A stretch of 64,000 nt of DNA. It comes from an uncultured Alphaproteobacteria bacterium (GTDB lineage Bacteria > Pseudomonadota > Alphaproteobacteria > HIMB59 > GCA-002718135). Under the pieces are notes generated by a model that made no database searches, was not told the DNA's origin, and was given only the letters and a program-made list of their open reading frames with translations. The translations under genes were made by a program, and so were the position numbers. The DNA lies in the NCBI GenBank assembly GCA_902570155.1, contig CACFXU010000003.1, positions 1 through 64,000 on the forward strand, in the 5' to 3' direction. Positions 52,166 to 61,857 of the stretch are shown here, one piece after another. Every line of letters begins with the position of its first letter. Positions within the stretch are counted from its first letter, which is position 1.

Positions 52166-52793
52166 TAAAGATATTAAAATTTTAGAAGCAATATTATTTG
52201 CATCAGGAGAGCCACTTGATGAAAATGATTTAAAAGAAAAAATTAAAGAAAAAAATAATATAAGTAAGCTATTACAAGAAATTAAAGATTTTTATAAAAA
52301 TAGAGGTATTAATTTATTCAAAACTGGCAACAAATGGTCTTTTAGAACTGCTGAAGATCTCAGTGACGAATTAACTATTTTTAAAACACAGAAAAGAAAA
52401 TTATCAAGAGCAGCACTGGAAACATTATCTATAATTGCTTACCAACAACCAATAACAAGATCAGAAATTGAAAATATTAGAGGTGTGCAAATGGGTAGAG
52501 GCTCTCTAGATCATTTGATGGAAATAGGATGGATACGTCCTTCAGGTAGAAAAAGTATACCTGGTAAACCTACTTTATGGTCTACCACAGATTTGTTTGT
52601 TGAACATTTTGGATTGAATAGTTTATCGGATTTACCAAATAAAGAGGAGCTAAAGGCAAGTGGTTTTCTAGATAAACGTGCTGCGATTGCAACTATAAGT
52701 GATCTTGCTAAAAATGATGAAAATTTACAAAGTAATGACAATTTAGAACAGGATGATGAAAATAATATTGATGATTTTATTCAAAATACTTAG
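52158..52793 (+). CDS. scpB: Segregation and condensation protein B
   Basis: LSRAALETLSIIAYQQPITRSEIENIRGVQMGRGSLDHLMEIGWI. Confidence 0.95.
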   Translation: MDNKDIKILEAILFASGEPLDENDLKEKIKEKNNISKLLQEIKDFYKNRGINLFKTGNKWSFRTAEDLSDELTIFKTQKRKLSRAALETLSIIAYQQPITRSEIENIRGVQMGRGSLDHLMEIGWIRPSGRKSIPGKPTLWSTTDLFVEHFGLNSLSDLPNKEELKASGFLDKRAAIATISDLAKNDENLQSNDNLEQDDENNIDDFIQNT

Positions 52794-52805
52794 TTAACTT
52801 ATTAC

Positions 52806-52850
52806 TTCTTGTTTTTTCCTATAGTTTCCGTATAAGCCCCTTATGACACC
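52806..52850 (+). repeat. Direct repeat copy A of the tatA promoter and start-codon region
   Basis: ttcttgttttttcctatagtttccgtataagccccttatgacacc, 38/45 identical without gaps to 53957-54001 by hand alignment. Confidence 0.85.
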
Positions 52851-53019
52851 GTGTGTGTCAAATCAATTTATCTCATTGAAAAAATTATATTTTTAATTTC
52901 CAGTGTCTTTATTTTGTGTTTTTTTTATTTTAAAATTTTTTGATCTTAAATTATACTGGGTAAACAAATAAATTGTCTACTCGTTTTAAATCAGTTTAAG
53001 TTGATAACCTAGGATTGTT

Positions 53020-53793
53020 TTATTTGTTTTTATTCAGTAGTTTAATTAATAATTTTGCATATTCTCTGGCATCATCTATGGCTTTATGCGTATGTTTTGT
53101 ATTATCATGCAATTCTAGAGAGTAATCATCTCTACCTATGTCTTTATAATCTTTTTGCAGCACAGCAGCAGCATAGGATTTGATATCAAAGGCTGCTTGT
53201 CCATTCTTATCAAAAAAAGGCATAGAGAAAGGAATTTTTTCTAATCGTTCTACAAGAAAAGTTTGAATATACCAATTGATCCACATAAAATCTAATGGAG
53301 CTGGATGAGCAGCCATAATTCGTGGGGTTGGTAACGTAAGAAGCCAATCACCAAATTTGTTCATTCCTTCTTTGGGTGAGACTTGATGATGTTGAGTATA
53401 TTTTAAAGCTTCTGGCGCTTCTGTTGTAAACCAATGCATAGTAGCGGGGTGAGGTTTGGCATTTTCTAGTGGCAAGAAATTAATTTCACATTCTCCAAAT
53501 TTTTTTCCTGCTTTATTAACGGCTACAGCACCAAGGCTTATCATAGAATGTGGTCCAGGAATAGGTCCGTCTGCTTCTATGTCACACACAACATAAGTAG
53601 TCATAGTTGAATTATTACCACTAACCACGGAGATTGTTAAGAGTTCAGCAATTTTTTTAATTTTCTTTTTATCTTTCTTACGAAGATCATCAGTTTTTTT
53701 ATTACTTAATAGTATTGGATAAGTTTGAATTTTACCTCCATAAATTGGGTGGTCTTTTTTAGCGACTTTTAGATTTTTTAAAGAAATTACCAT
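53020..53793 (-). CDS. 3'-5' exonuclease (DnaQ/RNase H-like fold) with Lys-rich N-terminal extension
   Basis: TTYVVCDIEADGPIPGPHSMISLGAVAV (DxE motif), AHPAPLDFMWINWYIQTF, THKAIDDAREYAKLLIKLL; strong SD AAAGGAG upstream of the ATG. Confidence 0.8.
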   Translation of the reverse strand: MVISLKNLKVAKKDHPIYGGKIQTYPILLSNKKTDDLRKKDKKKIKKIAELLTISVVSGNNSTMTTYVVCDIEADGPIPGPHSMISLGAVAVNKAGKKFGECEINFLPLENAKPHPATMHWFTTEAPEALKYTQHHQVSPKEGMNKFGDWLLTLPTPRIMAAHPAPLDFMWINWYIQTFLVERLEKIPFSMPFFDKNGQAAFDIKSYAAAVLQKDYKDIGRDDYSLELHDNTKHTHKAIDDAREYAKLLIKLLNKNK

Positions 53794-53956
53794 TTTATCT
53801 CCTTTAGCGTTTTGTTTTGTGTCCCAGCAATTAGAGTATCTAAATCAGGACAAAATATTTATATATTAAATGTATCGTTTTGTGCTTTTTTTGTGCCCAT
53901 TTTGTGTTCCTTTTTTTTCTATATTTTACTAAAGCTATCCTTATCTTGCTTATAAT

Positions 53957-54001
53957 TTCTTGTTTTTTCTCATAGTTTCCGTATAAGAGCGGGATGACAC
54001 C
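53957..54001 (+). repeat. Direct repeat copy B, spanning the tatA promoter and start codon
   Basis: ttcttgttttttctcatagtttccgtataagagcgggatgacacc; partner of 52806-52850. Confidence 0.85.
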
Positions 54002-54179
54002 TAGTATTTGGCAATTATTAATCGTACTCGTTATTGTTCTACTTCTTTTCGGTAGAGGTAAAATACCTCAACTTATGGGTGATATGGCTAAAGGAATCAA
54101 ATCATTCAAGAGAGGAATGTCTGACGAAGAAAAAAAAGAAGATAAAAATTTAGAGAATAAAAACGACGAAGAAAAGTAA
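53994..54179 (+). CDS. tatA: Sec-independent translocase TatA
   Basis: [38 protein letters not shown]. Confidence 0.95.
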   Translation: MTPSIWQLLIVLVIVLLLFGRGKIPQLMGDMAKGIKSFKRGMSDEEKKEDKNLENKNDEEK

Positions 54180-54184
54180 ATATA

Positions 54185-54499
54185 ATGTTTACTTTTGGTT
54201 GGAGTGAAATTTTCTTAATTGGGATAATAGTTGTTGTTGTTATTGGCCCAAAAGATCTTCCAAAATTCATTAAACAAGTTGGATCTTTTACTAAATATAT
54301 TAAAAAAATGTCTTCTGAATTTAAGTCATCTATAAATGAAATTGCTGAAGAGGAAGAAATTAAAGAATTAGCTAAATCAGTCAAAGAAGTAAAAAAAATA
54401 AAAGATGGAATTAATATCAAAAAAAATTTTGAAAATGAGATTAAAGAAGTTCAAGAAACAGTAAAAATAACCGAGAATGAATTTTCAAAAAAAAATTAA
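54185..54499 (+). CDS. tatB: Sec-independent translocase TatB
   Basis: MFTFGWSEIFLIGIIVVVVIGPKDLPKFIKQV. Confidence 0.93.
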   Translation: MFTFGWSEIFLIGIIVVVVIGPKDLPKFIKQVGSFTKYIKKMSSEFKSSINEIAEEEEIKELAKSVKEVKKIKDGINIKKNFENEIKEVQETVKITENEFSKKN

Positions 54500-54514
54500 T
54501 TTATTATTTTTGTA

Positions 54515-55270
54515 ATGGCTGAAGAAAAATTTGAAGAAATGTCTCTAATAGGGCATCTCACTGAGTTACGAAAAAGACTACTATGGAGTTTTTTATATAT
54601 ATTATTAATCTTCATTGTTTGTTTTTACTTTGCAGATGAATTATTTGCCTTTTTAGCTAGTCCTCTAGTAGAACTATTCGATAAAGATAAAGGTCAAGGT
54701 TTTATTTATACAGCTTTACAAGAAGCTTTTTTTACAGAATTAAAAATAGCTTTTTTCTTTGCTTTATTTTTTTCATTCCCATTAATTGCAATACAAATAT
54801 GGAGATTTATTGCACCAGGATTATACAAAAAGGAAAAGAGAGCTTTTTTACCTTATTTAGTTGCGACACCAATTTTATTTTTTGCAGGTGGATCAATGGT
54901 TTATTTTATTATTGCGCCACTGGCATGGTCTTTTTTCCTATCTTATCAAAACCTTGGCTCTAGTGGAGTTCCTATTCGATTAGAAGCTAAGATGGGAGAA
55001 TATTTATCCCTTATGATGCGATTTATTTTTGCTTTTGGTTTAGCATTTCAGCTACCTGTTGTTTTATCTTTAATGGCAAGAGTAGGGTTGGTTACTTATG
55101 AATCACTTAAAAAATTTAGAAAATATGCAATTGTATTAGCATTTTTATCGGCAGCATTCTTAACTCCACCTGATCCATTTAGTCAAATAAGTTTAGCTCT
55201 GCCAATTATATTTTTATACGAAGTTTCAATTTATATTGCAAAACTAATACAAAAAAATAAAGATAAGTAA
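54515..55270 (+). CDS. tatC: Sec-independent translocase TatC
   Basis: EMSLIGHLTELRKRLLWSF; multi-TM; SAAFLTPPDPFSQ. Confidence 0.96.
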   Translation: MAEEKFEEMSLIGHLTELRKRLLWSFLYILLIFIVCFYFADELFAFLASPLVELFDKDKGQGFIYTALQEAFFTELKIAFFFALFFSFPLIAIQIWRFIAPGLYKKEKRAFLPYLVATPILFFAGGSMVYFIIAPLAWSFFLSYQNLGSSGVPIRLEAKMGEYLSLMMRFIFAFGLAFQLPVVLSLMARVGLVTYESLKKFRKYAIVLAFLSAAFLTPPDPFSQISLALPIIFLYEVSIYIAKLIQKNKDK

Positions 55271-56532
55271 TGCATAATATTAATTTTATCAGAGAAAATC
55301 CAACAGTGTTTGATAATTATATGAAACAAAGAGGTGAGCAACCAATATCAAATAAAATATTAGAACTAGATAAAGTTAAAAGAGAAACTCAGACTGTTCT
55401 TCAGAACCTTTTAGCAGAAAGAAACTCTATTTCTAAAAATATTGGTAAACTTAAAATCGAAAATAAAGATGCTTCATCAGAAATGAATAAAGTTGATGAA
55501 ATTAAAAATAAAATTAATAATTTAAAGGAACTTGAGACTATTAAAGACGAGGAACTAAAAACTATCCTCTCAAGACTTCCAAATATAGCTGATAAGACAG
55601 TACCTATAGGAAGCAATGAAGCAGACAATACAAAATATAGAGAATGGGGTGATAAACCAGGATTTGATTTTAATCCTAAAACTCATTTTGAATTAGGGGA
55701 AAATTTAGGTTTAATGAATTTTGAAACTGCATCTAAATTATCAGGATCTAGATTTGTTTTATTAAAAAATCAACTTTCTAAGTTGGAAAGAGCAATAGCA
55801 AATTTTATGTTAGATAAGCATACGAATGAAAATGGTTATATAGAATATAATTTACCTTTTTTGGTTAAAGATTCTGCTCTTTTTGGTACAGGGCAATTAC
55901 CTAAATTTGGTGAAGATTTATTTACTGCTGGCGAAGATCATTGGTTAATACCAACTGCTGAAGTTCCTTTAACAAACATGGTTAGAGAGGAAATACTTAA
56001 CCAAAATCAATTACCCATGAGAGTAACTTCTTATACCCCCTGTTTTAGATCAGAAGCTGGTGCTGCTGGCAAGGATACTCGTGGTATGTTAAGACAGCAT
56101 CAATTTACTAAAGTTGAATTAGTTTCAATAGTAGAGCCGCAGCATTCACAAGATGAATTAGAAAGAATGCTTGAATGTGCTGAGAGTATTCTTCAAGATT
56201 TAAATATTCATTATAGGATTATGACTTTATGTACTGGTGATATGGGCTTTTCAGCATCAAAAACATACGATATTGAAGTTTGGCTTCCAGGCGAAAATAC
56301 TTATAGAGAAATTTCAAGCTGTTCTAATTGTAATGATTTTCAAGCTAGAAGAATGAATACAAGATATAAATTAGAAAATAAAAATATTTTTGTTCATACA
56401 CTTAATGGATCCGGTTTAGCAGTAGGAAGAACACTAATAGCTATTCTTGAAAATTATCAAATGAAAGATGGAAATATAAAAATTCCAGAAGTTTTGAAAA
56501 AATATTTCAATAATTCTGATACTCTTATCTAG
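55270..56532 (+). CDS. serS: Seryl-tRNA synthetase
   Basis: IPTAEVPLTNM, TPCFRSEAGAAGKDTRGMLRQHQFTKVELV, NGSGLAVGRTLIAILENYQ. Confidence 0.97.
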   Translation: MHNINFIRENPTVFDNYMKQRGEQPISNKILELDKVKRETQTVLQNLLAERNSISKNIGKLKIENKDASSEMNKVDEIKNKINNLKELETIKDEELKTILSRLPNIADKTVPIGSNEADNTKYREWGDKPGFDFNPKTHFELGENLGLMNFETASKLSGSRFVLLKNQLSKLERAIANFMLDKHTNENGYIEYNLPFLVKDSALFGTGQLPKFGEDLFTAGEDHWLIPTAEVPLTNMVREEILNQNQLPMRVTSYTPCFRSEAGAAGKDTRGMLRQHQFTKVELVSIVEPQHSQDELERMLECAESILQDLNIHYRIMTLCTGDMGFSASKTYDIEVWLPGENTYREISSCSNCNDFQARRMNTRYKLENKNIFVHTLNGSGLAVGRTLIAILENYQMKDGNIKIPEVLKKYFNNSDTLI

Positions 56533-57158
56533 TGCTTGATGTAAGAAAAATAAGATTGATACTCGAGTTACGAGAGTCAGGTATTAATAATGCTGATGTT
56601 CTCTCTGCAATAGAAAAAATTCCAAGAGAAAAGTTTATTAGTGAATCTTACAGAAATCAAGCTTATGAAAATATAGCTTTACCAATTGAAAATAATCAAA
56701 CAATTAGTCAGCCCTACGTTGTGGCAAGGATGACTGAATTACTTGATGTTAAAAGTAATCACAAGGTATTAGAAATAGGTACTGGTAGCGGATATCAGTG
56801 CGCAGTATTATCAATCTTGGCAAGGCGTGTATACACGATTGAAAGAATTAAAAATTTACATGAAGGTTCTAATAATATTTTTGAGAAATTAAAATTAACT
56901 AATATTGTTTCAAAATACGATGATGGTAATAATGGTTGGATTGAACAAATACCTTTTGATAGAATAATATTTACAGCAGCATCAAAAAAAATAAATAATG
57001 AAATTTTTTCTCATATTGAAAATGAAGGAATTATCGTTTGTCCTATTGTTAAAAATAATAAGCAAATACTTGTAAAATATATAAAACAAAATAATAAAAT
57101 TATTTCTGAAGAATATGATGATGTTTTATTTGTTCCAAATCTTCAAGGTGTAGTATAA
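56532..57158 (+). CDS. pcm: Protein-L-isoaspartate O-methyltransferase (GTG start)
   Basis: IPREKFI, NQTISQPYVVARMTELL, VLEIGTGSGYQCAVLS. Confidence 0.93.
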   Translation: MLDVRKIRLILELRESGINNADVLSAIEKIPREKFISESYRNQAYENIALPIENNQTISQPYVVARMTELLDVKSNHKVLEIGTGSGYQCAVLSILARRVYTIERIKNLHEGSNNIFEKLKLTNIVSKYDDGNNGWIEQIPFDRIIFTAASKKINNEIFSHIENEGIIVCPIVKNNKQILVKYIKQNNKIISEEYDDVLFVPNLQGVV

Positions 57159-58516
57159 CTACTTTGAATATTTCGAATTTTATTTGAAGAATAAAAATAA
57201 TATAAGATACCAATTATCCAATGAACAAGAGTTAACCCAATAAACATATAGATATAGTTTTCTTCTATAAAATTATTTACAAATAATATTACAATTATAG
57301 GCACTAATACAAACCTAAGTATGGCCATATACATTACTATTATTGCTTTTTTTAGCCCTTGGAATGAAGCATTAGAAATAAAGAAGAATGGAAAAGCTGG
57401 AAAACCAAGTGCGTATATTTTAAGGTATATTGATCCATAGTAAATTACTTCTTTATCATCAGTAAATAATCTCATTGAATCTTCTGCAGTTATAAATAAA
57501 ATTAAACCTGCTATAGTTAATATTATTACTCCAGTAATCATAGCTTTATTGTAAGTTTCTAAAATTCTTTCATAGTTTTTAGCGCCAAAATTTTGACCCA
57601 CAATTGCGGTTACTGCTGTACTTAATCCTAATAAGGGTAAGAAAAGTAGTTGTTCATATCTTCCAGCTGAAGAAAAACCTGCAATTGCATCATTACCAAA
57701 GCGACTTACAAAAAATAATAATATATATGATCCAAGAGCAATCATCATCAATCCTAATGCTGCTGGAATAGCCTGAAATGAAATTTCCTTAATTAAACTT
57801 AATTTAGGAATTAAATAATTATTTTTAAAGTTTTCAAAAATCTCTGTTCTATAAATTTTATATAATAAATATAAAAGACCAATTATCTGAGATAGTATTG
57901 TAGCTATTGCTATTCCAGTTATACCCATTGGTGCAAATAATTCAAAATTAATTATTTTTCCTGTAATTAATATAGGATTTAAAATTATATTAAGAAAAAA
58001 ACTAAAAATTAAAACATTTCTATAACTTTTAGTATCTCCTTGAGCTGATAAACATGAATTACATACCATGAGTAAAAGAATTATGACTGATCCTAAATAA
58101 ATTATGTTCATATACAATGATGAAAGTTTAAGGGTTTTTGGATCATCATTTATAGATTCTAAAATTATGTTCCCAAAATTAAGTCCAAAAATAGTTATAC
58201 CTAAGCCTACTAAAATTGTTACAACAAAAGATTGTGAAAATGCATGACTTGCTTTTTTAATATTTTTTTCTCCTAAAGAATTAGCAACATTACTTGTTGT
58301 AGCTATGCTCAGTCCTATTCCAAGTGCAATAATTATAAAATATACCGGAAATGTTTGACCAATAGCTGCTAAAGCTGTTTCAGAAATCATTCTACCTGCA
58401 AAAATAGTATCAACTAAAGAATAGAGATTATTAAATATAGTTCCAATTGATGCTGGCAAAGCAATTTTTATAAATAACTTATAGATATCTTCATCAAGTA
58501 AATTAATTTTTTTCAT
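57143..58516 (-). CDS. MATE family efflux transporter
   Basis: ALPASIGTIFNNLYSLVDTIFAGRMISETALAAIGQTFPV; NASFQGLKKAI. Confidence 0.9.
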   Translation of the reverse strand: MKKINLLDEDIYKLFIKIALPASIGTIFNNLYSLVDTIFAGRMISETALAAIGQTFPVYFIIIALGIGLSIATTSNVANSLGEKNIKKASHAFSQSFVVTILVGLGITIFGLNFGNIILESINDDPKTLKLSSLYMNIIYLGSVIILLLMVCNSCLSAQGDTKSYRNVLIFSFFLNIILNPILITGKIINFELFAPMGITGIAIATILSQIIGLLYLLYKIYRTEIFENFKNNYLIPKLSLIKEISFQAIPAALGLMMIALGSYILLFFVSRFGNDAIAGFSSAGRYEQLLFLPLLGLSTAVTAIVGQNFGAKNYERILETYNKAMITGVIILTIAGLILFITAEDSMRLFTDDKEVIYYGSIYLKIYALGFPAFPFFFISNASFQGLKKAIIVMYMAILRFVLVPIIVILFVNNFIEENYIYMFIGLTLVHWIIGILYYFYSSNKIRNIQSSYTTP

Positions 58517-58518
58517 AT

Positions 58519-59349
58519 TTATAAATATCTTAATTTAAACCTAGTACTTTTTTCCTCTTGTTTTAAAATATTTTGAATTTCATGTATTACCTCTTTAAGG
58601 TTTTTCATTATAGATCTATTTGAAAAATTTATTAATAATAAACCACTTCCTTGCATTCCAACGTTGTCTCCATATTTCATAATAGGAACTTCAACATTGA
58701 TAATATTGCTTATACCTTTTTTTCTAATATTCTGAATAAAGGAGTCATTTTCCAAAATATTCAAAACTGGATACCATATTATGATTTTGGAATTTGAAAA
58801 TAAATTCTCAATATTATTTAGTATCTCCTCTACTTTTTCAAAATCGTCCTTTTTTTCATAGGATGGATCTATAAATACAAAATAATTCTTCTCTTTATTA
58901 ACTTTATTAAAAATAAAATTAAATCCATCAGCATTTAAAATTTTAGCATTGGTATATTTGTTTAAGTTTTTTTTTAATAATTCGTATTCATTCTTGTGTA
59001 GTTCACAAAAAAATAATTTATCTTTTTCATTTGCTATGGACGAAATAAATATAGGTGATCCAGGATAAAAATTATTTTTTCCAGTAATTTTAGAAATAGT
59101 TGAAAGATAATTTTTAATTAAAATATTATTACCTTTGTAATTTTGTATCTTTTTAATTCCTTCTTTATACTCTTTATTTTTATCCATATATTTTGAAATA
59201 TATTTATAAATTCCATTACCAGAATGAGTATCAACATAACTTATTGAATTATTTACATTTTTTTCAAGATTGTATAAGTAAAGCATTATAATGTGTTTCA
59301 TAACATCTGCATGATTTCCAGCATGATATCCGTGTTTATAGCTAAGCAT
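58519..59349 (-). CDS. rlmJ: 23S rRNA (adenine-N6)-methyltransferase RlmJ
   Basis: MLSYKHGYHAGNHADVMKHIIMLYLY; YPGSP; FVFIDPSYEKKDDF. Confidence 0.92.
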   Translation of the reverse strand: MLSYKHGYHAGNHADVMKHIIMLYLYNLEKNVNNSISYVDTHSGNGIYKYISKYMDKNKEYKEGIKKIQNYKGNNILIKNYLSTISKITGKNNFYPGSPIFISSIANEKDKLFFCELHKNEYELLKKNLNKYTNAKILNADGFNFIFNKVNKEKNYFVFIDPSYEKKDDFEKVEEILNNIENLFSNSKIIIWYPVLNILENDSFIQNIRKKGISNIINVEVPIMKYGDNVGMQGSGLLLINFSNRSIMKNLKEVIHEIQNILKQEEKSTRFKLRYL

Positions 59350-59474
59350 AAAATAAAAAAAATTGTTGAAATTAATTTCTTATTAGTTATTTAATGTATT
59401 AAATTAATCAATATACAATATTTATATAAGTTAAATAAATTTAATCCCCCAATAATAAATAAGGAGAATACAAT

Positions 59475-59678
59475 ATGCCAAGTGGTAAAATTAAATGGTT
59501 TAATCCGACCAAAGGTTATGGATTTATAGAAAATGATGATGGAGGAAAAGATGTTTTTCTTCATGTTTCAGCTTTAGAAGCTGCTGGTATTGATACTTTA
59601 GAAGAAGGTATGCCAGTTGAATTTGAAATCGGTGAAAACCGAGGAAAAGAAAACGCTATTAATATTAAGAAAAAATAA
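59475..59678 (+). CDS. Cold-shock protein
   Basis: [36 protein letters not shown]. Confidence 0.95.
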   Translation: MPSGKIKWFNPTKGYGFIENDDGGKDVFLHVSALEAAGIDTLEEGMPVEFEIGENRGKENAINIKKK

Positions 59679-59685
59679 AATTTAA

Positions 59686-59913
59686 TTGAATTCAAACAAA
59701 CTTTTAGAATGGATTGGCGTAACAACTGCCATCCTTTATTCCCTTCTAGTTGCATTTAACATTGGATTAGAATTTATTGGTTTTTCATTATTATTGCTAT
59801 CAGCATTATTAATTGGAGTCTGGGCCTATAAATTAAAACACAATGGGATATTATTTTTACAATTCTTCTATGCTGGTGCAGGTATTATAGGAATGTATAG
59901 ATGGTTTGGATAA
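59686..59913 (+). CDS. Small membrane protein of unknown function (TTG start)
   Basis: 75 aa, three hydrophobic stretches, overlaps the next ORF. Confidence 0.6.
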   Translation: MNSNKLLEWIGVTTAILYSLLVAFNIGLEFIGFSLLLLSALLIGVWAYKLKHNGILFLQFFYAGAGIIGMYRWFG

Positions 59914-60149
59914 AAATAGTTTTTTTATTTTTACTTTTACACTCTTCTATCTCTTATTCTGCTGAATTAAATGAAGAAGAAGAAATGTACTTTAATTTTG
60001 TTGATTTAAATAATGATGGAGTTATCTCTTATGAAGAAATTGAACAATCATTAAATCTACTCTTTCAAATTATAGATCTGAATCAAGATAATAAAATTTC
60101 TCAAAATGAGATAAATGAATTAAAAGGTATAATTGAATCTTTAAAATGA
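59901..60149 (+). CDS. Secreted EF-hand protein
   Basis: Two calcium-loop motifs, DLNNDGVISYEE and DLNQDNKISQNE, after an N-terminal signal sequence. Confidence 0.75.
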   Translation: MVWIKIVFLFLLLHSSISYSAELNEEEEMYFNFVDLNNDGVISYEEIEQSLNLLFQIIDLNQDNKISQNEINELKGIIESLK

Positions 60150-60889
60150 GTATTTGGGGAAGAGTTATAGGCGGAGCAGCAGGATTTGCATTAGGTGGAC
60201 CTATAGGGGCTATATTAGGTGTAATGGCTGGCGGTGCTTTTGACAGAAGATCTAAATCAAAATCATCATTTAACTTTAATCGAATAAATAATAATCAAAA
60301 ACAACAAATTTTTACATTAAGTTTTATTATTTTAGCTGCAAAATTAGCTAAATCAGATGGAATTGTATCGGATGATGAAATCAGAGCATTTAAAGAAAAA
60401 TTTAAAGTTCCAAAATCTGAAATTCCTAAAGTTGCAAAAATATTCAATGAGGCAAAAAAAGATACGTATGGCTACAAACAAATAGCAAATCAAGTAGGAG
60501 ATTTATTTTCAACTAATAAAATTTTATTGGAAGAATTATTAAATAATTTATTTTATATTGCTGCATCTGATGGAAAGGTATCTATTAGCGAAATAGATTT
60601 TTTAAGATCAATTTCTAAATCATTTAAATTTAGTGAAAAAGATTTTCAAAGAATTTTTCAATCAAATTTAAAAAATAGCGAATCTGATCCTTACAAAATA
60701 TTAGGTGTTAATAGATCGAGCACTGATAATGAGATAAGAAAAAAATGGATAAAATTAAATAAAGAACATCACCCAGATAATTTAATTGCCAAAGGTATGC
60801 CGAAAGAATTTATTGAACAATCTAATAAAGAGTTAGCGGCTATTAATATTGCTTACGATAAAATTAAAGAAATTAGAGGAATTTCTTGA
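60146..60889 (+). CDS. DjlA-like protein (TerB-like plus J domain)
   Basis: N-terminal glycine-rich segment, TerB-like middle, J domain DPYKILGVNRSSTDNEIRKKWIKLNKEHHPDN. Confidence 0.88.
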   Translation: MSIWGRVIGGAAGFALGGPIGAILGVMAGGAFDRRSKSKSSFNFNRINNNQKQQIFTLSFIILAAKLAKSDGIVSDDEIRAFKEKFKVPKSEIPKVAKIFNEAKKDTYGYKQIANQVGDLFSTNKILLEELLNNLFYIAASDGKVSISEIDFLRSISKSFKFSEKDFQRIFQSNLKNSESDPYKILGVNRSSTDNEIRKKWIKLNKEHHPDNLIAKGMPKEFIEQSNKELAAINIAYDKIKEIRGIS

Positions 60890-61857
60890 TACCTAAAGAT
60901 TTATCTATCGATAATATTAGTAAAATTTATAATAAAATTAGACCATTTATTAATCAGACCCCTTTTTTAAAGTGTCCTGATGATGTTGATAATTATTTTT
61001 CTACTAAATTATTTTTTAAATGCGAATTTTTACAAAAATCTGGTTCATTTAAGGCAAGAGGTGCTATTAATAATATAATTTCTCAAGATCAGAATAAATT
61101 TAATAAAGGAATTACAGCAGTTAGTGCTGGAAATCATGCAATTGCTGCTTCATTTGTGGCCAATCAATTTAAATTGAAAAATAAAATTTTCTTATACGAA
61201 AGTGCAAATAAATATAGAGTTCAAACTTGTAAAAATTATGGTGCTAACATTATCTTTACTAATCCAAAACAAGCTTTTCTTGATGCTGAAAATGCTAAAA
61301 ATGAAGGTTACTATTTTATTCACCCTTTTGACGGCCCATTGACATTACAAGGTAGTGCTACCTTGGGATTAGAAATTGTAGAATATTTAAAATCAATTAA
61401 TACTAAAATTGACAATTTATTAATTTCAGTTGGAGGAGGGGGATTAATAAGTGGCGTTTCATCATATGTAAAACAAATTTATCCTAAGATTAAAATTATT
61501 GGTGTTGAGCCTGAAAATGCTAATGGTTTAAATCAAAGTTTAAGAGTTAACAAACCCTTAAATAATGTAAATGTAAATAGTATTGCTGACAGTCTTTCAG
61601 CACCTTTACATATGCAATATTCTTTTGATGTAGCAAAAGAAGTAATTGATGAAATGGTAACTGTTTCTGATGATCAAATGAAAAAATTTATGGTTTTTTG
61701 TTATAAAAAATTTAAATTATTTCTTGAACCCGCATGTGTAGCTGGACTTGCTGCTTTAAAATATAAAATCAATAATAAGCTTATTGGCAAAAATACAATG
61801 GTGATATTGTGTGGCTCAAATATTGATAAAAAAACTTGGTCAGATTTAACTAATTAA
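60886..61857 (+). CDS. Threonine/serine dehydratase (PLP; TTG start)
   Basis: FLQKSGSFKARGAINNI, AVSAGNHAIAAS, LISVGGGGLISGVSSYVK. Confidence 0.9.
   Translation: MIPKDLSIDNISKIYNKIRPFINQTPFLKCPDDVDNYFSTKLFFKCEFLQKSGSFKARGAINNIISQDQNKFNKGITAVSAGNHAIAASFVANQFKLKNKIFLYESANKYRVQTCKNYGANIIFTNPKQAFLDAENAKNEGYYFIHPFDGPLTLQGSATLGLEIVEYLKSINTKIDNLLISVGGGGLISGVSSYVKQIYPKIKIIGVEPENANGLNQSLRVNKPLNNVNVNSIADSLSAPLHMQYSFDVAKEVIDEMVTVSDDQMKKFMVFCYKKFKLFLEPACVAGLAALKYKINNKLIGKNTMVILCGSNIDKKTWSDLTN

Noticed and set aside
54106-54420. Antisense ORF spanning tatA/tatB and 52511-52741 antisense in scpB
   Set aside because: Overlap conserved tat and scp genes with no family support.
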